From: Acidimicrobiales bacterium | Lineage (GTDB): Bacteria > Actinomycetota > Acidimicrobiia > Acidimicrobiales > RAAP-2 | Direction: 5' to 3' | Length of the DNA stretch: 36,282 nt | Assembly: GCA_025449805.1 (NCBI GenBank) | Contig: JANWIR010000090.1 | Span: forward strand, 1-36,282 | In this document: positions 16,850-28,601 of the stretch, in pieces | Layout of the letters: each line of letters begins with the position of its first letter | How positions within the stretch are numbered: position 1 is the stretch's first letter | Made by a program: the position numbers and the translations under genes | Notes under the pieces: generated by a model | Seen by the model: only the letters and a program-made list of their open reading frames with translations | The model's database searches: none | What the model was told of the DNA's origin: nothing

Positions 16850-17437
16850 TTATCCAACTTCGGCCACGTCGATCCGCGCCGACAGCTCCTCGGCCAACGC
16901 GTGCGCTGTTTCGACGGGATCCATGAACTGTTCGAGTGGCGGAAGGTCGGCCAGCGAAGCCAAGCCGAGGCGATCAAGAAAAAGCTCCGTTGTGCCGTAG
17001 AGAATCGGCTGACCAGGTCCACCCGCGCGACCCTTTTCTTCCACGTAGCCGCGCTGTTCGAGCAATCGAACCACACCATCGACGTTCACGCCGCGAAGAG
17101 CAGTGATCTGGGCACGTGAAACGGGTTGACGGTACGCGATAATCGCGAGTGTTTCGAGCGCGGCGGAGCTCAATCGGTGTGACACGTCACGGTTGGCAAA
17201 TTTGCTGACCCACTCGGCCACCTCGGGGGCACTTTGCATCGTCCACCCACTCGCCAGTTCAACGAAGACGTAGCCGCGCGCGCCGTCAAGGCACTCTTGG
17301 CGCAGCGCTTGCAGTCGTGCGGCGACCTCTTGACCGTCGGCGTCGAGGACGTCGGCCAACTCTTCAGCGGAAATTGGTTCAAGGGCCACCGTCAGTAGCG
17401 CCTCGATTCGTTGCTCCAGTGATCCCTCATCCCTCAT
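16850..17437 (-). CDS. scpB: Segregation and condensation protein B
   Basis: ScpB is the winged-helix subunit that works with ScpA and SMC in chromosome condensation. The chosen start, ATG 17437, gives 195 residues and overlaps the end of scpA by 11 nt. The track's longer start adds 22 residues that lie inside scpA. SSAALETLAIIAYRQPVSRAQI is split by the family motif LAIIAYRQP and is followed by RGVNVDGVVRLLEQRGYV, both typical of ScpB. The C-terminal part is short, as in actinobacteria. Confidence 0.94.
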   Translation of the reverse strand: MRDEGSLEQRIEALLTVALEPISAEELADVLDADGQEVAARLQALRQECLDGARGYVFVELASGWTMQSAPEVAEWVSKFANRDVSHRLSSAALETLAIIAYRQPVSRAQITALRGVNVDGVVRLLEQRGYVEEKGRAGGPGQPILYGTTELFLDRLGLASLADLPPLEQFMDPVETAHALAEELSARIDVAEVG

Positions 17438-18203
17438 AGACGTCAATCCTTTCCAGTTCGAGCTGTTCGGCGCCGACGAGCCAGGAGATCTCAACGTCGC
17501 CAAAGGTGTTTCCCTGACCCAAGGTCACGTGGCCCAACTTGCACAACTCCAAAAGGGCAAGGAAGTGAACAATGACTTCAATGCGCGTTTCGAGGTTCGC
17601 CACTAGGCGACGAAACGAGAGGGTGCCCATCGACGGTAAGCGCTGAGCCAGTGAGACCACGGTCTCCGCGACCGTGACCGCGTCCACCGTGACGTGATGG
17701 AGACGAACCACCGGCACGGGCTTCTCCTCGACGCCCCGCAGGTACGCGGCCGCCAGTAGCGCGGGCGTCACGCCCGCCAAGAGATCGGGTGGGCGCACGA
17801 CGAAACCTTCGTTCACGCCCCGCGCGCGTGGAAAAGAGCGACTGGCGCGCTGGAAGAGTGAAACGAATTGGTCGGCGATAGAAGCGTAGGTGCGAAGTTC
17901 GAGCAAGCGCGCCAACATGACGTCGCGCTCTTCCCATCCCAGAAACTCTTCGTCAGGCTCCGTCGCGTCGCGCCCCGGTAATAACTGGTGACTCTTCATT
18001 TCCAATAAAATGGATGCAATCAGGAGAAACTCTGAGAGTTCTTCGACGTCGAGCACGTTCGCATCATCGCGAAGTCGCTCCACGTAGGCGTCAACGATGG
18101 GGCCGAGGGCCACGTCCACCAGTTCGATCTCGTGCGCCGAAACCATTTGCAGCAAAAGTTGAATGGGCCCACTAAAGGACGGCGTCGTCACGACGAAGGT
18201 CAC
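17427..18203 (-). CDS. scpA: Segregation and condensation protein A
   Basis: ScpA is the kleisin that bridges the SMC heads and binds ScpB. The 258 residues start with FSGPIQLLLQMVSAHEIE, where family members have FxGPLDLLLxLI. The motif ELSEFLLIASILLEMKS follows, and the C-terminal winged helix contains FLALLELCKLGHV. It is the first gene of the minus-strand superoperon scpA-scpB-rluB-aroH-tyrA-aroA-cmk-plsC. The GTG start has TAGAGT exactly 6 nt before it. In many actinobacteria a soj/parA gene separates xerD from scpA; here trpS and an M50 protease gene lie there instead. Confidence 0.94.
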   Translation of the reverse strand: MTFVVTTPSFSGPIQLLLQMVSAHEIELVDVALGPIVDAYVERLRDDANVLDVEELSEFLLIASILLEMKSHQLLPGRDATEPDEEFLGWEERDVMLARLLELRTYASIADQFVSLFQRASRSFPRARGVNEGFVVRPPDLLAGVTPALLAAAYLRGVEEKPVPVVRLHHVTVDAVTVAETVVSLAQRLPSMGTLSFRRLVANLETRIEVIVHFLALLELCKLGHVTLGQGNTFGDVEISWLVGAEQLELERIDVYEG

Positions 18204-18209
18204 GCTGAA

Positions 18210-18215
18210 ACTCTA
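18210..18215 (-). promoter_or_regulatory. -10 hexamer TAGAGT of leaderless scpA
   Basis: TAGAGT on the minus strand lies 6 nt before the scpA GTG. It would drive the whole eight-gene operon as a leaderless mRNA. Confidence 0.65.
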
Positions 18216-18242
18216 CTCCGGGACAGCCCATTGGGCCTCCTC

Positions 18243-18248
18243 TACCAT
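18243..18248 (+). promoter_or_regulatory. -10 hexamer TACCAT of leaderless trpS
   Basis: TACCAT lies 6 nt before ATG 18255. The spacer reads GGAGCG, so a weak ribosome site cannot be excluded, but it would touch the start codon. The gap to the scpA hexamer is 27 bp, the same as at trpC/trpD. Confidence 0.6.
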
Positions 18249-18254
18249 GGAGCG

Positions 18255-19229
18255 ATGCGAATTCTCTCCGGCATGCAACCTTCGGGTGACGTTCACCTTG
18301 GCAACTATCTCGGCGCCCTGCGCCAGTGGGTGCACAGCCAGGGTCCCGAATCGTTCTACTGCGTCGTCGACCTTCACGCGCTCACCCTAGAAATCGCGCC
18401 CGACGTCTTGCACGAACAGACGCTGAGCCTCTACGCGACCATGATCGCGATTGGCCTCGACCCCGAGGAGAGCACCGTCTTTGTCCAGAGCCACGTCCCG
18501 TACCACGCGCAGTTGAATTGGCTCCTCGAGTGCGTCACGTCCTACGGCGAACTCTCGCGGATGGTGGCGTTCAAGGAGAAGTCGGAGCGCCAAGAGGGCT
18601 ATCGCGTCGGCCTCTTGACGTACCCAGTCCTCATGGTGGCCGACATTTTGCTCTACAGCGCGACACACGTACCCGTCGGCGAAGATCAGCGACAGCATCT
18701 GGAAATAACTCGTGACGTCGCGGAGCGATTTAACCATCGCTACGGGGAAACCTTCACCGTTCCGGTCGGGGTTCAACCCAAAGTCGCGGCCCGCGTGATG
18801 GATCTGCAGGTGCCGACGCGAAAGATGTCCAAGTCGGTGTCGAGTCCGTTGGGCACGATCTTCCTCTACGACGAGCCCGCCGACGTTGAGCGAAAAATCA
18901 TGAAGGCAGTCACCGACACCGACGGCGAGATGCGCTACGACTGGGACCACAAACCCGGCCTCGCCAACCTGCTCGAAATCTACGCCAGCTTCGCTGACGA
19001 GTCACCGCACGACGTCGCCGCGCGTTTCACGCGATACGGCGACTTCAAAAAAGAACTGGCCGAACTCCTCGTCGCGTCACTCGCGCCGGTGCGCGAGCGC
19101 TATCGAGAAGTGCGTGCCGACGAGGCGTGGCTGCGGTCGTGCATGACAAACGGCGCACGCAAGGCATCGCTCGAAGCCGGACCCGTCTACGAACGGGCGG
19201 CCCGCGCGATGGGTCTTCTTCAAATCTGA
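18255..19229 (+). CDS. trpS: Tryptophanyl-tRNA synthetase
   Basis: TrpS charges tRNA-Trp. ATG 18255 gives 324 residues beginning MRILSGMQPSG, the usual family N-terminus. The track's start 41 codons earlier runs into scpA. HLGN (14-17) is the HIGH-type motif and KMSKS lies at 190-194. The ADILLY and VGEDQRQHLE segments bind the tryptophanyl-adenylate. Its stop overlaps the M50 protease stop on the other strand by 10 bp. Confidence 0.97.
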   Translation: MRILSGMQPSGDVHLGNYLGALRQWVHSQGPESFYCVVDLHALTLEIAPDVLHEQTLSLYATMIAIGLDPEESTVFVQSHVPYHAQLNWLLECVTSYGELSRMVAFKEKSERQEGYRVGLLTYPVLMVADILLYSATHVPVGEDQRQHLEITRDVAERFNHRYGETFTVPVGVQPKVAARVMDLQVPTRKMSKSVSSPLGTIFLYDEPADVERKIMKAVTDTDGEMRYDWDHKPGLANLLEIYASFADESPHDVAARFTRYGDFKKELAELLVASLAPVRERYREVRADEAWLRSCMTNGARKASLEAGPVYERAARAMGLLQI

Positions 19230-19834
19230 CGGATCCACCAACTCTGTAAGTCGCCGAGCCAATTTGTGCCGACGTGCAAAAAAGCGGAATCGACGATGAT
19301 AAAAATCATGAGAAACGGCAGCGCACGCGCCCGCCACTGGTAGTACCGCGGCAGTGAACGAAGCGGTATGAATCGTTCAATAATCGCCGAACCGTCGAGG
19401 GGCGGAATCGGCAGGAGATTAAACGCGGCGAGCGTGAGGTTCATGAGTCCAATGGCGATCCCCACGTTGAGCTCACCTTGGTTCAACGTGACGTGGGCGG
19501 CGTGTTTGCAGATCAAAAAGCCGATAAGGGAGAGCACGATGTTGACCGCCGGTCCCGCGAGCGAGACCCAAAGGGCCTGTTGTCGGGGGCGCCGCAGTCG
19601 GCCGACGTTCACCGGCACGGGCTTGGCGTAGCCGAAGGCCGGCAGACCCACCGCTATCAACAGCACTGGGAGTAAAACAGTGCCGAAGGGGTCGACGTGG
19701 CGAAGAGGATTGAGGGTGAGACGCTTTTGCTCCTTGGCCGTGGGGTCTCCGAAGAGGTACGCGACGAAGCCGTGACTGACTTCGTGCAACACGATTGAGG
19801 GGATGATGACGATGATGAAGAGCGTTTGGATCAT
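19220..19834 (-). CDS. Site-2 protease family (M50) membrane metalloprotease
   Basis: The 204-residue membrane protein has the zinc motif HEVSH (17-21) in its first helix and NLLPIPPLDG in a later helix, the two hallmarks of M50 intramembrane proteases of the short YwhC type without PDZ domain. About five hydrophobic segments are visible. ATG 19834 is preceded by AGGA and lies 6 nt after the xerD stop. Short M50 genes next to trpS and scpA are known in several phyla. The substrate is unknown. Confidence 0.9.
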   Translation of the reverse strand: MIQTLFIIVIIPSIVLHEVSHGFVAYLFGDPTAKEQKRLTLNPLRHVDPFGTVLLPVLLIAVGLPAFGYAKPVPVNVGRLRRPRQQALWVSLAGPAVNIVLSLIGFLICKHAAHVTLNQGELNVGIAIGLMNLTLAAFNLLPIPPLDGSAIIERFIPLRSLPRYYQWRARALPFLMIFIIVDSAFLHVGTNWLGDLQSWWIRQI

Positions 19835-20723
19835 GGATTCCTAATCGTGCGCCCGGGGATGAGCCTGGTGGTACTCGTTCTTCAGTGTCGTGACGCTAAC
19901 GGCCGTGTAGAGCTGCGTGGTCGCGATCGACGCGTGGCCGAGTAACTCCTGGACCACTCTAATATCCGCACCCCGCGCCAGCATGTGCGTGGCGCAACTG
20001 TGACGAAAAACATGCGCGCTGACCCGATTGTGGTCCACCCCGGCAATGAGCGCGTAGCGGTGAATGATGAGATCAATCCCCTGGCGCGTGAGGGGACCGC
20101 CGCGAGCGTTGAGAAAGACTTGCTGCAACGCTCGGCGTTCAGCGAGAACCGGGCGCGCCTCATCTAAATACCGACGCAACAGAACGCGCAGCGTTGAGCC
20201 CATGGGCACCAATCGCTGCTTGTTGCCCTTGCCGGTAACCAGAATGAGTTCTTCGTCAAAATCAAGGTCGCCGAGACGCAGCCCTACGACCTCACTGACC
20301 CGCGCGCCAGTGTCGTAGAGCAGTTCCAAGAGTGCGGCGTCGCGACGCTGGGCGGGCGTCTCGGCGGGAATGGCATTCAGCAGGGCCAGAACCTCGGCTT
20401 CGCTCAGGGGCTTGGGCAGCGTTCGACCTCTGCGCGCGGCCGCGAGTCGCTCACCGGGATCGTCACGGAGAGCACCCTCATCGACCAGGTATCGCAACAA
20501 CCCCCGTAGTGACGCGATTGCCCGGGCCACTGACGACGGGGACTTCGTTTGGCGTAAGTTGGCGACGTAGTGCTCGAGATCTTCGGTCGTGAGCTCACGA
20601 AGGTCAGTGCGTGGCTGCCACCACTGGGCGAAGGCTCGAATATCGCGTCTATAGGCTTCAATCGTTGCGCGACTCCGGCCCTTTTCAATAGTTAGCCACT
20701 GGAGGTACTCCCCCAGCCACTCC

Positions 20724-24558
<3,835 letters not shown>

Positions 24559-24566
<8 letters not shown>

Positions 24567-25368
24567 GGCCTTCGCGCAGACTTTGTCGTAAGCGGGACGC
24601 CACGTCGAAGCTTTGGGTCGCGACGACCCGTACCGGCGCCGAGCTCTTGCGCACCGTTACCCCATCACCCGCGTTAAGTGCCGCAATCGTGTGCCCATCG
24701 GCTACCAAGAGCGCTGGCTTGTCGATAACGACGAGTTCAATGGTGGCGCTGTGATCCACCACGATTGATCGATCAATCGTGAAATGCGGCGCAATGGGCG
24801 TGAGAATCATGACGTGGAGGGCGGGTTCAACAACGGGCCCACCGGCGGAGAAGTTGTAGCCGGTGCTGCCCGTTGGCGTCGCGACCATGACGCCGTCGGC
24901 CGCGTAGCTCAAGTACTCCTCATTGTTGACGAACGTTTTGACGCGCACGATATGTCCCGCTTGCGCGCGCTCGACGACAACCTCATTCAGCGCAAAGACT
25001 TCTTGTTCGACGCCCCGAACGGTGACCGCGAGGGCGAGTCGATCGGACACGTGCGTACTGGTGAGGGCGTCTTCGATGGAGGTGACGATCTGATTGGAAG
25101 GCACGTTTAAAAGAAAACCAAGCCGACCCAGATTGACCGCCAAGATTCGAGCTCCGGCGGCGTGCGCCAACCGAGCCGCTTTGAGGAACGTGCCATCGCC
25201 CCCAAGGCTCACGACCAACGTGTCGGCGCCAAAATGCGGTTCCTTCGCCTCATCGAGGAGGCAGATTTCACCGACGCGACCTCGCTGCGCCAAATCACGG
25301 ATCACCTCTTGGGCGAGTTCGACCGCGTCACGACGATTACTGAAGGCGCAGAAAATTACGGTGGTCAT
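24559..25368 (-). CDS. nadK: NAD kinase
   Basis: NadK makes NADP from NAD. ATG 25368 gives 269 residues, and AGGA lies five bases before it, so the track's GTG 51 nt upstream was not chosen. SLGGDGT (about 55-60) is the nucleotide-phosphate motif and TGSTGYNFSAGGP binds NAD. A TACGAT hexamer at 25384-25389 would start the mRNA at the A of AGGA, a nine-base leader made up of little more than the ribosome site. It is the first gene of the nadK-recN block. Confidence 0.95.
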
Positions 25369-25383
25369 GATGGTCCTTGGCCA

Positions 25384-25389
25384 ATCGTA
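25384..25389 (-). promoter_or_regulatory. -10 hexamer TACGAT upstream of nadK
   Basis: TACGAT on the minus strand, with a start expected 6-7 nt later, gives an ultra-short leader AGGACCATC before the ATG. This differs from the leaderless promoters by only the length of one ribosome site. Confidence 0.5.
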
Positions 25390-25492
25390 GTGAGAACTGA
25401 AGGACCGTAATACCGTCACTGGACTTCGAACCTCGTCACCACGCAGTGATGAGAGCCACGTGCACCAGTGTCCAACGGTCTCGCGGACGGCG

Positions 25493-25509
25493 ACGGCGGA
25501 AGGCGCCGT
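25493..25509 (-). terminator. Possible terminator hairpin after the DUF3048 gene
   Basis: ACGGCG, a 5-nt loop and CGCCGT form a 6-bp GC-rich stem 15 nt past the DUF3048 stop. There is no T-run, so termination is uncertain. Confidence 0.3.
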
Positions 25510-25524
25510 TCTCGAGGCAACACG

Positions 25525-26526
25525 TTAGGGACGCGTCGTGACCGTGACGTGTTCCGAGGTGTCGAGCAACTCAACCCACGTGGACCCTGGCGTTAGGCGT
25601 AGTCGGTATCCTCTAGTCGTCAGGAACGTGGTGGCTTGACCCAGGTGATGGCGAAACCATGTACCGCGTTCGAGGTGGCCGCCGGTAAACAATTCCAGGG
25701 AACCGGAGCCCACCATTTGCGCGTAGGAGTCGATAACGCCCACGCCACCGACGTAGTTCACACTCATGACTAAGACGTTCTTGGGCGAAATGACGGTGCC
25801 GTTAGTCGTCACGTCGAGGTGGCCGAAGAGAGATCGATCCCAACTCGCCGTCTTTGCGTTCCACGCGTAACTCGCCGCAAAGCCGGCGTTAAATCCAACC
25901 ACGAAGGAACGAACCTTGGGTCCCAAGGGGTGATCGCCGGGTGTCAAGTATGAAAATAGTGGTGGTGTCGGTCGTGGCTTCGCCTTGGCGCGCTCGAGCA
26001 AGACTGCGTTCGCGAAGAGATTGTGCGGCGAATAGCGCTTGAGGTCGCGGTACATTGCCGCACCGCTGTTGGATTGATCGAATAGGACTACCGGCGCGGT
26101 TTTAATACTGCGAACCGCGTACTCAGCGCCACCCGAAAAGGCAAAGATACCCCCGATGGGAAACACGATTTCGCGGTCAGTGCGACGCACCGAGCGCACT
26201 GGACCCACCACGGTGGGCAATCGTGAATCAAATATCGCGGCGAGTCGGGTGATGCCACCTTCAACAATCTCTTCATAGACCACGTCGGCGTCTTGCACGC
26301 CGGCCTGAGGCATTGCCGCAGGCGTGTTGTCAATCTTGACTGTGAGGGCGGCTCGATTCTTCGTCAAGTGCCGCGGATCGGGCAGTCCGGTGAGGGGCGC
26401 CACGTACGCTGGCGCGAGCGACGTTGTGGTTGTTGGTACCGATGACGTGTCGGCGTGTGCGCTCGTCCCCACGATGCCCAACGGTGCGACACACGCCAGA
26501 ACGACCAGAGTTCTCGTCCGCTTCAC
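25525..26526 (-). CDS. DUF3048 (YerB-like) secreted protein
   Basis: GTG 26526 gives 333 residues. The first 26 form a classic signal peptide: KRTR, a hydrophobic core and a cleavage site after SAHA. There is no lipobox cysteine, unlike the lipoprotein YerB of Bacillus. A threonine/serine linker follows, then the N-terminal DUF3048 domain (LTGLPDP, VKIDNTPAAMPQAG, GGITRLAAIF, GPVRSVRRTD) and its C-terminal domain. The function of the family is not known. The track's start 25 codons upstream would spoil the signal peptide. TAAGTT lies 7 nt before the GTG. The gene is divergent from an ion-channel-like membrane protein. Confidence 0.85.
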   Translation of the reverse strand: MKRTRTLVVLACVAPLGIVGTSAHADTSSVPTTTTSLAPAYVAPLTGLPDPRHLTKNRAALTVKIDNTPAAMPQAGVQDADVVYEEIVEGGITRLAAIFDSRLPTVVGPVRSVRRTDREIVFPIGGIFAFSGGAEYAVRSIKTAPVVLFDQSNSGAAMYRDLKRYSPHNLFANAVLLERAKAKPRPTPPLFSYLTPGDHPLGPKVRSFVVGFNAGFAASYAWNAKTASWDRSLFGHLDVTTNGTVISPKNVLVMSVNYVGGVGVIDSYAQMVGSGSLELFTGGHLERGTWFRHHLGQATTFLTTRGYRLRLTPGSTWVELLDTSEHVTVTTRP

Positions 26527-26533
26527 CTGCAGT

Positions 26534-26539
26534 AACTTA
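26534..26539 (-). promoter_or_regulatory. -10 hexamer TAAGTT, near-leaderless DUF3048 gene
   Basis: TAAGTT on the minus strand lies 7 nt before the GTG, one base further than in the other leaderless genes of this window. Confidence 0.45.
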
Positions 26540-26651
26540 CCCTTCGCGCCGTGCACGCGGGCATACACTTCGACGCGACGAGCCCGCGCCATTGACGCCA
26601 TTCGCGGCCAACCGACGAAGGCGTCACGTTGGCGGTGGAGTGGTCACGAGA

Positions 26652-26657
26652 TAACGT
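26652..26657 (+). promoter_or_regulatory. -10 hexamer TAACGT of the ion-channel-like gene
   Basis: TAACGT would begin a transcript about 16 nt before ATG 26680. AGGTGGG fills this leader as ribosome site, so this gene is leadered. Confidence 0.45.
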
Positions 26658-26679
26658 TGCTCCAAACGCGAGGTGGGTG

Positions 26680-27795
26680 ATGCGCACGATACTTTTCATC
26701 TTGGGCCTCGTCGTCGTACTCATGACGGCATCGGGTGTGCTGTTCGTCTTGGTGCTACCTCGGCGCCCTCGGGGACTCGAGCGAACGTCGTTATGGGTTG
26801 TCGCACTCGTGCGTCGTTTTTTTGTCGTGCTCTCGCGACTTGCTAAGTCCTACGAGTCAAAGGACGCGATTCTTTCCCCCACGGGGCCGGCGTGCCTGGT
26901 CGTGCAGTTAGCAACGTGGGCGGGCTGTTTCATTGTGGGATTCGCGCTCATGATGAACGCCACGACGCACAACTTCGTACTGGCTCTCGAGCAAGCCACC
27001 ATGGCTCTTTTCACCGTGGGAGCTTTGCACGAAGGAGGTGCGGCGAATCTCACACTCGACATCACGGCGGGTGCGCTGTGGGTCGTCGTAGTGACGCTGC
27101 AGATCGCCTACTTGCCCAGTCTTTACGCGGCCTTCAATAAGCGCGAGGGACTGGTCGCGATGCTCGAGAGCCGCTCCGCGGTACCGGCGTGGGGGCCCGA
27201 AATTCTCGCGCGACACCAAATCGTCGGTATCAGCGACACGTTGCCCGAGTTGTACGCGTCGTGGGAAGCGTGGTCTGCCGATCTGGCCGAAAGTCACACC
27301 ACGTACCCCGTGTTGCTCTTCTTCCGCTCACCTGAAGCGTGGTACTCGTGGCTGATAGGGCTACTCGCCGTGCTCGACGCGGCGGCCATGCACCTAGCGC
27401 TTTCCCCTTCCCTCGCTTCATCCCAGGCGCGACTCTCATTGCGCATGGGCTTTACCGCGCTCAATCGCATCGCTCTCACGTTGGGTTGGGCGGTGGATCC
27501 TGACCCGAATCCACTGGGACCAATCGTGTTGAGCTTCGAGGAGTTCGACGACGCGGTCGCGATGCTCGAAGAGACCGGCTTTCCTACTGAACGCAGCGCC
27601 CGCGACGCGTGGGCGGACTTTGTGGGTTGGCGCGTCAACTACGAGTCAGTGGCCTATCGCCTCGCGGACCTCATCGAAGCGCCGCCGGCACCGTGGTCGG
27701 GTCCTCGTCGCCACCTAGGTCTGCCAACGGAGGCTCCGCACCGACCACCTCAACGAACTCCACGTGGCTTTTCCCACGGCGGGCGAAACGATTAG
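26680..27795 (+). CDS. Ion-channel-like membrane protein of unknown function
   Basis: ATG 26680 is preceded by AGGTGGG and gives 371 residues; the track's start adds 17 residues from the promoter region. One strong helix lies at about 3-25, then a basic cytoplasmic stretch (PRRPRG...RR). Two further helices enclose an ALFTVGAL segment that resembles the pore loop of two-helix ion channels, and one more hydrophobic segment lies near 225-245. The remainder is a soluble domain with an acidic region and a proline-rich basic tail. I recognise the type loosely from actinobacterial hypothetical proteins annotated as potassium-channel-related; the GYG selectivity filter is not intact. It is divergent from DUF3048. 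Confidence 0.65.
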   Translation: MRTILFILGLVVVLMTASGVLFVLVLPRRPRGLERTSLWVVALVRRFFVVLSRLAKSYESKDAILSPTGPACLVVQLATWAGCFIVGFALMMNATTHNFVLALEQATMALFTVGALHEGGAANLTLDITAGALWVVVVTLQIAYLPSLYAAFNKREGLVAMLESRSAVPAWGPEILARHQIVGISDTLPELYASWEAWSADLAESHTTYPVLLFFRSPEAWYSWLIGLLAVLDAAAMHLALSPSLASSQARLSLRMGFTALNRIALTLGWAVDPDPNPLGPIVLSFEEFDDAVAMLEETGFPTERSARDAWADFVGWRVNYESVAYRLADLIEAPPAPWSGPRRHLGLPTEAPHRPPQRTPRGFSHGGRND

Positions 27796-27850
27796 GTCAA
27801 GTCGTCGTCCAATTCGTACCGGGGTTGCATCGATCACGACCGCCCGCACA

Positions 27851-27879
27851 CGTTGCGAGCGGACGCTGCATCCGCAACG
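27851..27879. terminator. Hairpin between convergent genes
   Basis: CGTTGCG and CGCAACG form a 7-bp stem in the 94-bp gap between the ion-channel-like gene (plus) and the DUF1905 gene (minus). An alternative inner pairing GCGGA/TCCGC also exists. It is suitably placed to stop either transcript but has no clear T-run. Confidence 0.4.
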
Positions 27880-27889
27880 ATCACGTTGT

Positions 27890-28195
27890 CTAGTAGCTAC
27901 TTCGCTCAATTGGGGTAATGACGCGAACGCGGACCTTGATCACGTCGTCGACTTGCAGATGCTCCGCAGTGCGAACGGCGACTTTCAACGGAACGAGGTA
28001 AACACCGTCTTTGGGAATGAGTGACGTCTGCCACGTCGTCGTGCCCAACGTAACTTCCACGGGAATGACGCCCCAGCCGTAGGTCACGGATTTCGCAATG
28101 TCCGCAATTTGTGTGCTCTCGTGCTCGGGGATAGACACGAAGTAATACGGGGACGGCCCCCGCCAAAACCAAATTGTTCCCCGAAATTCCCACAT
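27890..28195 (-). CDS. DUF1905 domain protein
   Basis: The 101-residue protein is a single DUF1905 domain. FWRGPSPYYFVSIPEHE, a SVTYGWGVIPVEV strand, TSLIPKDGVYLVPLK and a closing VDDVIKVRVRV strand match the beta-barrel family. Its role is unknown; members occur alone or fused to YdeI-like domains. A TACTCT hexamer lies 8 nt before the ATG, so the transcript is at most two bases longer than the reading frame. A small zinc-motif membrane protein lies 72 bp upstream on the same strand. Confidence 0.85.
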   Translation of the reverse strand: MWEFRGTIWFWRGPSPYYFVSIPEHESTQIADIAKSVTYGWGVIPVEVTLGTTTWQTSLIPKDGVYLVPLKVAVRTAEHLQVDDVIKVRVRVITPIERSSY

Positions 28196-28203
28196 CAGTG
28201 CTC

Positions 28204-28209
28204 AGAGTA
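28204..28209 (-). promoter_or_regulatory. -10 hexamer TACTCT, near-leaderless DUF1905 gene
   Basis: TACTCT on the minus strand lies 8 nt before ATG 28195. No Shine-Dalgarno sequence is seen. Confidence 0.45.
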
Positions 28210-28267
28210 ACCATCAATTGGAGTCGCCGTGTGCCATAGGCGTTGCAGCGAATAACGCTCGTGGCGC

Positions 28268-28540
28268 TTACGAATGCCCCACGTGCCACTGTCGACAGGT
28301 CGGACACTGGTAGACGCCCATCGGCACATCATCGCGCCGCGCAAGCTGTCGCGCCTGTGACAGGGCATCGCTTCGTGTGGCGTAACCGACCTTGGCGCGA
28401 CCATCTCTGGTGGTGTGTGCGCGCGGACCACGACGCAAGGATACGGTTCGCTCGCGTCCTCGCCCTCCCCGCCGGCTCGAGAAGACGAGAACCACGACGA
28501 TGACGGCGAGGGCGGCCGCTAAAGGTCCCCACGTGGTCAC
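28268..28540 (-). CDS. Small membrane protein with C-terminal zinc-type motif
   Basis: The track gives 128 residues; I propose GTG 28540 (90 residues), which puts a membrane helix (WGPLAAALAVIVVVLVF) directly at the N-terminus and lies downstream of the MBL gene instead of inside it. A basic stretch follows, then YATRSDALSQARQLA and a final YQCPTCRQWHVGH. This CxxC-x2-WHxGH ending resembles small actinobacterial zinc-knuckle proteins. The function is unknown. A weak GGAG lies 11 nt before the GTG. It may be cotranscribed with the MBL-fold gene 61 nt upstream. Confidence 0.6.
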   Translation of the reverse strand: MTTWGPLAAALAVIVVVLVFSSRRGGRGRERTVSLRRGPRAHTTRDGRAKVGYATRSDALSQARQLARRDDVPMGVYQCPTCRQWHVGHS

Positions 28541-28601
28541 CGCGACGTTGGCTCCACGAAGGGATGCCGAATGGCTCCGTACGCGTTGGAGTGTCCGCGA
28601 T

